Position numbers and translations under genes: made by a program. From Carboxylicivirga mesophila (GTDB lineage Bacteria > Bacteroidota > Bacteroidia > Bacteroidales > Marinilabiliaceae): 64,000 bases of DNA. Below are positions 8,899-16,264 of the stretch, piece after piece; the first letter of the stretch is position 1; each line of letters begins with the position of its first letter. Location: positions 62,001 to 126,000 of the forward strand of contig NZ_JAGUCN010000011.1 of the NCBI RefSeq assembly GCF_018271975.1, given 5' to 3'. The notes beneath the pieces are model-generated. The model saw only the letters and a program-made list of their open reading frames with translations. It was not told the origin of the DNA and searched no databases.

Positions 8899-10305
8899 AT
8901 GAGTGGATTTTTTGGCAGCATTTCGAAAATTGACTGCGTTACAGATGTCTTTTATGGGACAGATTATCATTCACATCTGGGAACCAAACGAGCCGGATTA
9001 GCATTTTTCTCACCTAAAAAAGGTTTTCAAAGGGCCATACACAGTCTTGAAGATGGCTATTTCAGAAACAAGTTTGAATCAGATATTGAGAACTTTGAAG
9101 GCACCAGCGGCATTGGTGTGATCTCCGACACAGAGGCACAGCCAATAATTGTCACCTCCAACTTAGGCCGATTTGCTGTTGCTACTGTTTCTAAAATCGT
9201 CAACATCGATGAGCTGGAAGAACGCTTCATTAAACAACACCGCACCTTCTCCGAAACAAGCCAGAACAGCATCAATCCAACCGAGCTGGTGGCCATGCTT
9301 ATTGCCGAAGGTCAATCATTTAAGGAAGGTATTGAAAATGTGTTCAACAGCATCAAAGGTTCGTGTTCGATGCTGATACTAACCGAAGATGGTTTGATGG
9401 CAGCGAGAGACAAACTGGGCCGAACGCCAATTATCCTTGGAAAGAAACAAGGTGCTTACGCGGCCTCATTTGAAACTTGTGCCTTCTCTAACCTTGATTA
9501 TGAAATTGATAAATACCTGGGACCTGGGGAGATTGTAAAAATCACCAGTGATGGATATGAGCAACTTCGCCAGCCCAATGAAAAGATGCAGGTATGTTCA
9601 TTTTTATGGGTCTATTATGGCTACCCACCATCATTTTATGAAGGCATCAATGTTGATGAAAGTCGCTACCGCTGCGGAGCTGCTTTAGCAAAGAGCAATG
9701 GCACCGAGGCGGACTTTTGTGCTGGCATTCCTGATTCAGGTGTGGGTCATGCCATGGGCTATAGCCATGCTACAGGTATCCCATTGAAGCGCCCGTACTC
9801 GAAATACACGCCTACATGGCCACGCAGCTTTATGCCACAAAGCCAGAAAACCCGCGACTTGGTGGCTAAAATGAAGCTACTACCCAATAAAGCATTGATA
9901 GAAGGGGGACGTGGTATATTCTTAGATGACTCTATTGTAAGAGGCACACAACTAAAAGATAACGTGCAGGACTTGCATAAGGCAGGCATTAAGGAAGTGC
10001 ACGTGCGCATTGCTTGTCCGCCATTAACTTATCCTTGCGAATTTCTAAATTTCAGCCGTTCGCGTTCAAACATGGATTTAGCAACCATCAAGGCAGCCTG
10101 CAAGCTCGAAGGACGTGAAGACGTTGATATGAAGGAGTATTCGGACAATAATTCGGAGAAGTATGAAGCAATGGTGGAGGAAATTCGCCAATCACTGGAC
10201 TTAACTTCACTGAAATTCCAAAAGCTGGATGACCTGGTTGAGGCCATTGGCTTACCTAAAGAGAAATTATGCACACATTGCTGGGATGGTTCAAGCTACT
10301 TTTAA
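8899..10305 (+). CDS. PurF-like amidophosphoribosyltransferase homologue lacking the N-terminal Cys
   Basis: The protein has 468 residues with an Ntn-type glutaminase-like N-terminal domain and a PRPP-transferase C-terminal domain. PurF normally begins Met-Cys-Gly, the Cys being the glutaminase nucleophile after Met removal; here codons 2-3 are AGT GGA, giving MSGFFG. The PRPP loop is intact (IFLDDSIVRGTQ near residue 335). Cysteines in CPPLTYPC and in the C-terminal LCTHCWDG resemble those that ligate a structural cluster in Bacillus PurF. It may use free ammonia, act on another acceptor, or be regulatory. It stands alone and ends against a bidirectional terminator. Confidence 0.8.
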   Translation: MSGFFGSISKIDCVTDVFYGTDYHSHLGTKRAGLAFFSPKKGFQRAIHSLEDGYFRNKFESDIENFEGTSGIGVISDTEAQPIIVTSNLGRFAVATVSKIVNIDELEERFIKQHRTFSETSQNSINPTELVAMLIAEGQSFKEGIENVFNSIKGSCSMLILTEDGLMAARDKLGRTPIILGKKQGAYAASFETCAFSNLDYEIDKYLGPGEIVKITSDGYEQLRQPNEKMQVCSFLWVYYGYPPSFYEGINVDESRYRCGAALAKSNGTEADFCAGIPDSGVGHAMGYSHATGIPLKRPYSKYTPTWPRSFMPQSQKTRDLVAKMKLLPNKALIEGGRGIFLDDSIVRGTQLKDNVQDLHKAGIKEVHVRIACPPLTYPCEFLNFSRSRSNMDLATIKAACKLEGREDVDMKEYSDNNSEKYEAMVEEIRQSLDLTSLKFQKLDDLVEAIGLPKEKLCTHCWDGSSYF

Positions 10306-10328
10306 ATGATTCAAAGTTATCTGATACT

Positions 10329-10360
10329 AAAAGAGCGCTTCCAAAAAGAAGCGCTCTTTT
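10329..10360. terminator. bidirectional intrinsic terminator
   Basis: A perfect hairpin, AAAAGAGCGCTTC / GAAGCGCTCTTTT with a 6-base loop, lies between the convergent purF-like gene and the oxidoreductase gamma gene. The A/T flanks give a U-run in both directions. Confidence 0.9.
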
Positions 10361-10380
10361 AACTTTATGAACAAGTTGGG

Positions 10381-10935
10381 TTATTCAACCAACGAAACTT
10401 CATTAATAATTTCACCTCCACGCGTGATCGCTTTCTCATTCATTGGAATAAGGTGGTGGTGACGCTCTGGCAATGACTTTTTAAGTCCTGCGATAACATT
10501 CTCCATCTTAACAATTGGCTTCACTTTCAGGTATCCGCCCAATACAATCATATTGAATGTTTTAACAGCATGCATGCGTGCTGCTTCTTCAGTAGCATCT
10601 ACACGATAAATATTGATATCGGTACGCTCAGGATGACGCGTAATACCATTACCATCATAAATTAAGGTACCACCAGGCTTCACATCCTTCTCAAATTTAT
10701 CCATCGACTGCTGGTTAAGAATGATGGCAGTATCATATTCGTGTAAGATAGGCGAGCTAATACGTTCATCACTAAGGATAACTGTTACGTTAGCTGTACC
10801 ACCACGCATTTCCGGTCCGTATGCTGGCATCCACGATACTTCCATATCCTGCATTACGCCTGAGTAAGCTAATATCTTACCCATTGAAAGTACTCCTTGT
10901 CCACCAAATCCGGCTATTACTATTTCTTCTTTCAT
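10381..10935 (-). CDS. 2-oxoacid:ferredoxin oxidoreductase, gamma subunit
   Basis: The 184-residue gamma (catalytic gamma/POR-N) subunit of a four-subunit 2-oxoacid:ferredoxin oxidoreductase. The N-terminal EEIVIAGFGGQGVLSMGKILAYSG glycine-rich region is the family hallmark, and SWMPAYGPEMRGGTANVTV follows. Together with the alpha, beta and ferredoxin-like genes just upstream it forms the CoA-binding, acyl-CoA-producing complex. Last gene of the operon, about 29 bases after the beta gene, ending at a shared terminator. The subfamily (2-oxoglutarate or branched-chain 2-oxoacid specific) cannot be settled from sequence alone. Confidence 0.92.
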   Translation of the reverse strand: MKEEIVIAGFGGQGVLSMGKILAYSGVMQDMEVSWMPAYGPEMRGGTANVTVILSDERISSPILHEYDTAIILNQQSMDKFEKDVKPGGTLIYDGNGITRHPERTDINIYRVDATEEAARMHAVKTFNMIVLGGYLKVKPIVKMENVIAGLKKSLPERHHHLIPMNEKAITRGGEIINEVSLVE

Positions 10936-10964
10936 TTCTTCAAATTTTAAGAGATTAAACCGAA

Positions 10965-11729
10965 CTACTCGTCCTTGATATCACCAAGAGGGTAGTATGG
11001 GAACATGTTTTCTTCCATCCATTCATTGGCCTTTGTTGGTGTCATTTTCCAGCCTGAGCTACAAGTTGAAACCACTTCAACCAATGATGTGCCTTTGTTA
11101 GCTGCCTGATTTTCAAAAGCCTTCTTCAGTGCCTTCTTTGTCTTACGAACGTTAGCAGCCGTATGAACTGCCTGACGGGTCACATAACAAGTACCTGGCA
11201 ATTGTGCCAGAATTTCAGAAATCTTGATAGGTGCACCATCGTGGCTAACATCACGACCTGCCGGACAGGTAGAAGCTGGCATGCCTGGTAATGTAGTTGG
11301 CGCCATCTGGCCCCCTGTCATACCATAAATACCGTTGTTGATGAATACCATTACAATGTTCTCACCACGATTACAAGCATGAATGGTTTCAGCTGTACCA
11401 ATTGCAGCCAGGTCACCATCACCCTGGTATGAAAACACATAGTTCTCAGGCATCAAACGCTTAACAGCTGTTGCCAATGCAGGAGCACGGCCATGAGCTG
11501 CTTCCTGCCAGTCAATCTCCAGGTAATTGTAGGCCAATACCGAACAACCAACAGGTGCAATACCAATGGTTTTATCCTGAATACCCATTTCTTCGATTAC
11601 CTCGGCAATTAATTTGTGCACTGTACCGTGGCTACATCCGGGACAATAGTGCAATTCGTTTTCTGAAAGAACATCCGTCTTTTTATAGATGATGTTTTCA
11701 GGTTTTATAATTGTGTTTATATCTGACAT
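10965..11729 (-). CDS. 2-oxoacid:ferredoxin oxidoreductase, beta (TPP) subunit
   Basis: A 254-residue protein carrying the thiamine diphosphate site, with the TPP/Mg motif GDGDLAAIG near residue 94 followed by INNGIYGMTGGQ, and the cluster/active-site cysteines near the N-terminus (YCPGCSHG) and C-terminus (STCSSGW). This subunit carries out the decarboxylation of the 2-oxoacid. It lies 3 bases downstream of the alpha gene. Family KorB/VorA; the name depends on substrate preference, which I cannot read. Confidence 0.93.
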   Translation of the reverse strand: MSDINTIIKPENIIYKKTDVLSENELHYCPGCSHGTVHKLIAEVIEEMGIQDKTIGIAPVGCSVLAYNYLEIDWQEAAHGRAPALATAVKRLMPENYVFSYQGDGDLAAIGTAETIHACNRGENIVMVFINNGIYGMTGGQMAPTTLPGMPASTCPAGRDVSHDGAPIKISEILAQLPGTCYVTRQAVHTAANVRKTKKALKKAFENQAANKGTSLVEVVSTCSSGWKMTPTKANEWMEENMFPYYPLGDIKDE

Positions 11730-11732
11730 TGC

Positions 11733-12815
11733 TTATCCTCCAATTAGTTTTTGTTCAAGTGCCTCAACCACTTCACCAGGTGAATGTACCGAACCACCAA
11801 AACGTCCATAATGCTCAACCGGCACTTTACATTCTACAGCTAGTTTAACATCCTCAACCATTTGGCCCGCACTCATCTCAACTGATAAAATACCTTTTAC
11901 CTGCTTAGCTCTTTCCTGCAGCTGCCTGGTTGGGAATGGGTAAAGTGTAATTGGACGTAACATACCTACTTTGATACCCTTTTCACGCGCCAGCTCAACT
12001 GATTTCTGACAGATACGTGCACTGGAACCATAGGCTACAACCAAGTATTCAGCATCATCACACATTGTTTCTTCAAACAATACTTCGTTTTCCTCAACCT
12101 GCTGATACTTGTTCTGTAATTTATGGTTAAAAGCTTCCTGAACAGATGCTTCTAACTGCACTGAAGTGATAATATTTTTAGCACGGTCTTTTTTCTTTCC
12201 GGTTGTCGCCCAGGGATGGTTTTGCTCAATGTAATCAGCAGTCCAACGTGGTTTGAATTCCTTCAATTCCACCTTCTCCATCATCTGACCAATTACACCA
12301 TCAGATAAAATCATTACCGGGTTACGATATTTGAAAGCCAGGTCGAAGGCTGTTTCAACAAAGTCAGCCATCTCCTGCACTGAAGCAGGTGCCAATGTGA
12401 TTAATTTATAATCACCATGTCCACCACCTTTAACAGTTTGGAAGTAATCAGACTGTGCAGGCTGAATGGTACCTAAACCAGGTCCTCCCCTCACAACGTT
12501 TACCACCACACAAGGTAGTTCAGCTCCTGCAAGGTATGTTAAACCTTCCTGCATTAAACTCACGCCAGGACTTGAAGAAGAAGTCATTACGCGCTTACCG
12601 CAACCGGCTCCGCCATAAACCATGTTAATAGATGCGATTTCGCTTTCTGCCTGCAAAACAACCATCCCGGTTGTCTCCCAAGGCTTTTCGGCCATGAGGG
12701 TTTCCATTACTTCCGACTGGGGAGTAATAGGGTAACCAAAGTAACCATCCACACCAGCACGGATAGCTGCTTCAGCAATTGCCTCATTACCTTTCATTAG
12801 TTTTAATTCTCTCAT
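11733..12815 (-). CDS. 2-oxoacid:ferredoxin oxidoreductase, alpha subunit (VorB/KorA)
   Basis: A 360-residue alpha subunit that binds substrate and pyrophosphate-side residues. MKGNEAIAEAAIRAGVDG and FGYPITPQSEVME near the N-terminus are the classic signature of the pyruvate/2-oxoacid ferredoxin oxidoreductase N-terminal domain, and TSSSSPGVSLMQEGLTY near residue 77 is equally typical. In Bacteroidota this protein is usually annotated as 3-methyl-2-oxobutanoate dehydrogenase VorB, which would fit oxidation of branched-chain 2-oxoacids; a 2-oxoglutarate role is the main alternative. Confidence 0.9.
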   Translation of the reverse strand: MRELKLMKGNEAIAEAAIRAGVDGYFGYPITPQSEVMETLMAEKPWETTGMVVLQAESEIASINMVYGGAGCGKRVMTSSSSPGVSLMQEGLTYLAGAELPCVVVNVVRGGPGLGTIQPAQSDYFQTVKGGGHGDYKLITLAPASVQEMADFVETAFDLAFKYRNPVMILSDGVIGQMMEKVELKEFKPRWTADYIEQNHPWATTGKKKDRAKNIITSVQLEASVQEAFNHKLQNKYQQVEENEVLFEETMCDDAEYLVVAYGSSARICQKSVELAREKGIKVGMLRPITLYPFPTRQLQERAKQVKGILSVEMSAGQMVEDVKLAVECKVPVEHYGRFGGSVHSPGEVVEALEQKLIGG

Positions 12816-12845
12816 GTGTGACTAATTTCCTTTATGAGTTTTACA

Positions 12846-13082
12846 TTAAGCAGTAGCTCCTGCCTTAGCGCGATAAACAGTAATACAAGTATCAGGACAA
12901 ACTATCCCGCAATTAGAACAACCGATACAGGCATCAGGATTTGCCATGTAGGCATAGTGATACCCCTTGCCGTTAACCTCGGCAGCTAATTCAATTACCT
13001 TTGTGGGGCATGCTGTTGTACAAACGCCGCAGCCTTTGCACCTTGCTGTATCCACCACAATTGCACCTTTTGCTTTTGCCAT
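12846..13082 (-). CDS. 2-oxoacid:ferredoxin oxidoreductase, delta (2x[4Fe-4S]) subunit
   Basis: A 78-residue ferredoxin-like protein with two motifs, CKGCGVCTTACP near residue 14 and CIGCSNCGIVCP near residue 52. It carries electrons from the TPP site to free ferredoxin or flavodoxin. First gene of the four-gene operon, preceded by a Bacteroidota-type promoter at 13108-13137. Confidence 0.93.
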   Translation of the reverse strand: MAKAKGAIVVDTARCKGCGVCTTACPTKVIELAAEVNGKGYHYAYMANPDACIGCSNCGIVCPDTCITVYRAKAGATA

Positions 13083-13107
13083 ATTATAGAGTCTTTAATA
13101 GATATTA

Positions 13108-13137
13108 CAAATTTAAACTTAAGTATCGATTTTCAAC
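13108..13137 (-). promoter_or_regulatory. predicted promoter of the oxidoreductase operon
   Basis: Read on the minus strand, TAAATTTG (13115-13108) is a perfect TAnnTTTG -7 box. GTTG (13137-13134) lies 18 bases upstream as an imperfect -33 TTTG box. The distance to the ATG at 13082 is about 25 bases. Confidence 0.6.
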
Positions 13138-13210
13138 ATGACGACTATCAGTATTTACTTGTTTATAAAGGATATAAACAAGCTTACAAATTATCACCAA
13201 TATATTGAAT

Positions 13211-14530
13211 CTATGGATTATCAGCTCTAAAAGCCTCCAAGCGAATCCTTAAGTCTTCAAAGCGTTCTTTTCCTGTTTGCGACACACAAGCCCGCAAGCT
13301 CTCCTGCTTACTACCGGTCTTTCCCAGGGTTATAGCACTAATTCCATAGTAAAGTAGTTTTTCAAGCAACTGCCCTCCCGTCATATCCTTATACGATACT
13401 GTGAAATAAAAACCGTCGGCCAGAGGCTGATCGATATCCTTATCATATGTCAGATTGAAACCATTAGCCAGGAACAGCTCCTTCATCACATGCCCTCTTT
13501 CCTTATAATCCTTAACCTCCTCCAGGAAGTTAAATTCACCATCATTGGCAGCTTTTAACATGGCCGCTAAGGCATGCTGTGCCGAATGACAAGTACCTGA
13601 AGACAAAGCATACAATACGCGAGTCACCAGTACCTGACCATATTTATCTACCCCAAACCTTTCCTGAAGGTTTTTGTAGCGACGATTGTACAAGTATTCT
13701 GACATACATGTCATACTTATGCGCTGACCGGCATAACTAAAGGCCTTAGAACTTGAGATAAGCAGCACATAATTATTCGTATAATGCCCAACAGAGACCT
13801 GGTATGGTGGCTCAAATGGCTTAGAAAGATCCTGACGAAAATCCATTGCAAAATAAGCCAGATCCTCAATAACTACTACATCATATTTTGTTGCCAGCTC
13901 ACCAATTATCTGTAATTCCGACTCAGTAAAACATACCCATGTCGGATTATTCGGGTTCGAGTATATTACCGCCGAAATCTTACCGGTTTTGAAATATGAC
14001 TCCAGCTTTTCCCGCAGTGCCTCTCCCCTGTAATTATATACATCAAAAGAATCGTACTTGTACCCAAGTACGTCTAGCTGCTGCTTTTGCACCGGAAATC
14101 CAGGATCAATAAACAAAAGCGTATCTCTTTCTTTATATATCTGACCACATACCAGAAAGTTTGCATATGATCCCTGCATAGAACCCACTGTTGGCACGCA
14201 ACACTCTGAAGGGATATCCAGGTTCAGAAAGGCTTTGACAAATCGACTTGATTCATCCTTAAGCGACTTAATGCCTTCTAACATCGGATATTTAGATGCC
14301 ACCCCTTTTTTAAGTGCACCAATCTCTGCATTAGTAGCTATTTCAGAAGGTATCAGCCCGGGAACACCCATTTCCATCCGAATAAACTTCTCACCACTCT
14401 GTTCTTCAATATCATTTACAATAGAAACAATCTCCCGGATAGTTGCATTATTAAGATCGCCAATTTGATACTTAGCCAGAACATTATCAACTATTTTGGC
14501 ATCAATTGGTGTATTTGTGTGTGATTGCAT
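13211..14530 (-). CDS. PLP-dependent class I/II aminotransferase
   Basis: I take the ATG at 14530, giving 439 residues; the longer frame to 14605 runs through the flavodoxin terminator. Fold type I PLP motifs are clear: IYSNPNNPTW near residue 205, IEDLAYFA near 240 (PLP aspartate) and ISSSKAFSYAGQR near 270 with the Schiff-base lysine. The substrate is not evident. Its place between a flavodoxin and the 2-oxoacid:ferredoxin oxidoreductase suggests it supplies 2-oxoacids by transamination of amino acids. Cytoplasmic. Confidence 0.88.
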   Translation of the reverse strand: MQSHTNTPIDAKIVDNVLAKYQIGDLNNATIREIVSIVNDIEEQSGEKFIRMEMGVPGLIPSEIATNAEIGALKKGVASKYPMLEGIKSLKDESSRFVKAFLNLDIPSECCVPTVGSMQGSYANFLVCGQIYKERDTLLFIDPGFPVQKQQLDVLGYKYDSFDVYNYRGEALREKLESYFKTGKISAVIYSNPNNPTWVCFTESELQIIGELATKYDVVVIEDLAYFAMDFRQDLSKPFEPPYQVSVGHYTNNYVLLISSSKAFSYAGQRISMTCMSEYLYNRRYKNLQERFGVDKYGQVLVTRVLYALSSGTCHSAQHALAAMLKAANDGEFNFLEEVKDYKERGHVMKELFLANGFNLTYDKDIDQPLADGFYFTVSYKDMTGGQLLEKLLYYGISAITLGKTGSKQESLRACVSQTGKERFEDLRIRLEAFRADNP

Positions 14531-14577
14531 TAGATTAATTTTACATCGTGAGCTGATAGCTCTTTGTGATTGAAAAC

Positions 14578-14603
14578 AAAAAGGGTGGCACAGCGCACCA
14601 CCC
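14578..14603 (-). terminator. intrinsic terminator after flavodoxin
   Basis: The minus strand shows GGGTGG-TGCGCTGTG-CCACCC followed by TTTTT, 14 bases after the flavodoxin stop. It separates flavodoxin from the aminotransferase gene. Confidence 0.85.
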
Positions 14604-14616
14604 AATTAGATATCAT

Positions 14617-15141
14617 TTAAAAACCAAACTCGTTTATGAGTCGGTTAATCCAATTTTCGACGCGCACATCAGTTTTATCCGCTTCATTATCCTCATCAAC
14701 TGGCAAGCCTAAAAACTGACCGTCTTTAATACCTTCTGACTCCTCATAGGTATATCCTTCGGTTGAGCAAAAACCCACCACTTCAGCAGCTGTATTTTCC
14801 AATCGATCATACACCCACCCAAGAGCATCGACAAAATGTTGCGGATACTGAATGTGATCTCCCAAACAGTACATGGCAATCTTTTTACCTTCCCAGTTTA
14901 CTTTGCCAAAACACGTAGCAAACTCATCCCAATCAGTATCTTTATATTCAGAATCCCAATTTGTTTTACCAATTGTAGACATACCGAAAATCAGCTTATC
15001 GAATCGTTCCAATACTGATTCGTCAGCCTTTTTAACAGCAATTAGTTCTACTTTATCTGCTCCTAACTTTTGTTCGATAACATGAGCAACTTTCTCAACG
15101 CTACCCAACTCAGGACCATAAAAAATACCAATCTTAGACAT
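14617..15141 (-). CDS. fldA: flavodoxin (long-chain)
   Basis: A 174-residue electron carrier. The FMN phosphate loop region IFYGPELGSVEKVA is near residue 6; the family usually reads Y/F-x-S-x-T-G-x-T, so the loop is somewhat divergent. The FMN ring loops are GMSTIGKTNWDSEYKDTDW near 53 and CLGDHIQYPQHFVDALG near 92, the latter with the inserted strand of long-chain flavodoxins. It likely accepts electrons from the oxidoreductase encoded downstream. Monocistronic, judging by the following terminator. Confidence 0.92.
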   Translation of the reverse strand: MSKIGIFYGPELGSVEKVAHVIEQKLGADKVELIAVKKADESVLERFDKLIFGMSTIGKTNWDSEYKDTDWDEFATCFGKVNWEGKKIAMYCLGDHIQYPQHFVDALGWVYDRLENTAAEVVGFCSTEGYTYEESEGIKDGQFLGLPVDEDNEADKTDVRVENWINRLINEFGF

Positions 15142-15209
15142 AGTTATTGATTTTTACAGAGGTTTCTATTACTTCAAATATGCTTTTTTTACCCGAGATA
15201 TGCAACCTA

Positions 15210-15917
15210 TCAGCTCGCCGAAGGCTTCTTATTTCCTGCTATTGCAAGCAATACGCCCAATACAATTCCCAGCAAGGCAGCAAACAACACCCTATATTCA
15301 GGTGCCATCAGAAATGTGATTGTATGTGCCGGTATCCAAAAGAACGGTATCGTCTTTTTAAACACAAAATTCCATTGCACACCCCAGTCCATCTCTTTCA
15401 TAATTTTACCAAAAGCGACAGGCCTTAACAAACAGGCCAAACTGCCATTATTCATTATAATATGCGTATCTGTTATGCGGTGCAAAGTCATCATAACCGG
15501 CGCATAAATGAGGTTCATGGCTGCACTAATACAAAATGCCACGAGTAACTTTTCAGCAGTGAAAGATTGACTCATCACACCAAGCGCTCCTTCAACTCCC
15601 ATTTTCTCAAGAAAAACAGGCACACCCGATGCAAATATCACAAACGCCATTTTAATGGTTAGCCCCAACAATCCCCAGATTACCGCCCGGGGTAGTATCC
15701 CAAAGCCATCAGCTGTGTATCTGCCTGTCTTTATTCGTAAGCCAATAACTTCACCAAGAGTAGCCAGCACCGCAAACTTAAGAAAACTCATTACCATTGG
15801 ATGGTTAAGATTAAATCCCTCGTACCAGCCAAATAGAGTTGCACTCAAAAAGAAGGGTGCAAAAAACACCACTAAAGACATGCAAAAAAATATATCAATC
15901 GTCAATTTCCTACTCAT
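15210..15917 (-). CDS. polytopic membrane protein, possibly Mpv17/PMP22-like
   Basis: A 235-residue integral membrane protein with about five hydrophobic segments, starting near residue 8 (IFFCMSLVVFFAPFF) and ending near 215 (LFAALLGIVLGVLLAI). The C-terminal portion, WGVQWNFVFKKTIPFFWIPAH followed by PEYRVLF, loosely recalls the C-terminal signature of Mpv17/PMP22 proteins (WPxxQxxNFxxVPxxxR); this is only an eye impression. No transport function can be assigned. It sits alone, upstream of flavodoxin with a gap of about 70 bases. Confidence 0.6.
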   Translation of the reverse strand: MSRKLTIDIFFCMSLVVFFAPFFLSATLFGWYEGFNLNHPMVMSFLKFAVLATLGEVIGLRIKTGRYTADGFGILPRAVIWGLLGLTIKMAFVIFASGVPVFLEKMGVEGALGVMSQSFTAEKLLVAFCISAAMNLIYAPVMMTLHRITDTHIIMNNGSLACLLRPVAFGKIMKEMDWGVQWNFVFKKTIPFFWIPAHTITFLMAPEYRVLFAALLGIVLGVLLAIAGNKKPSAS

Positions 15918-16264
15918 ACCATTCTATCCAACAGGCTTGATATCAATCTCTAACACAACTTACACCACCACCCACACAAAAGACACACTAAACCCTATTA
16001 AACAATTCATTAGGCACTATTTCAAATTATAAGCCTTCACAAAAATAACAGGATTTATTATTATTAATGCATCCCCAATAATGATTTAGATCAAGTTTAA
16101 GGTATTTTTTCTTTAAAACAAAAAAATCATCCATTAGAAACCCACCCATTCATAGCCACAGTATATTATTTAATGATTTTTTTCTTTAATTTACATCGCA
16201 ACAATAAAAAAGCCGGCCTTCCTTTGAAGAGCCGACTTTTTCATCATTATCAATACACAAACAG
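15918..16264. other. intergenic region with terminator only
   Basis: No gene is seen. It contains the terminator hairpin of the acyl-CoA synthetase gene at 16207-16243 and presumably the promoter of the membrane protein gene. The rest is A-rich with no recognisable repeat. Confidence 0.6.
16207..16243 (-). terminator. intrinsic terminator of the acyl-CoA synthetase gene
   Basis: On the minus strand AGTCGGCTCTTC pairs with GAAGGCCGGCT across a short loop and runs into TTTTTT. It lies about 20 bases after the stop codon at 16265. Confidence 0.8.

Noticed and set aside
14531-14605. N-terminal extension of the aminotransferase to 14605
   Set aside because: It overlaps the flavodoxin terminator hairpin and encodes unrelated Cys-rich residues; the ATG at 14530 fits the fold.
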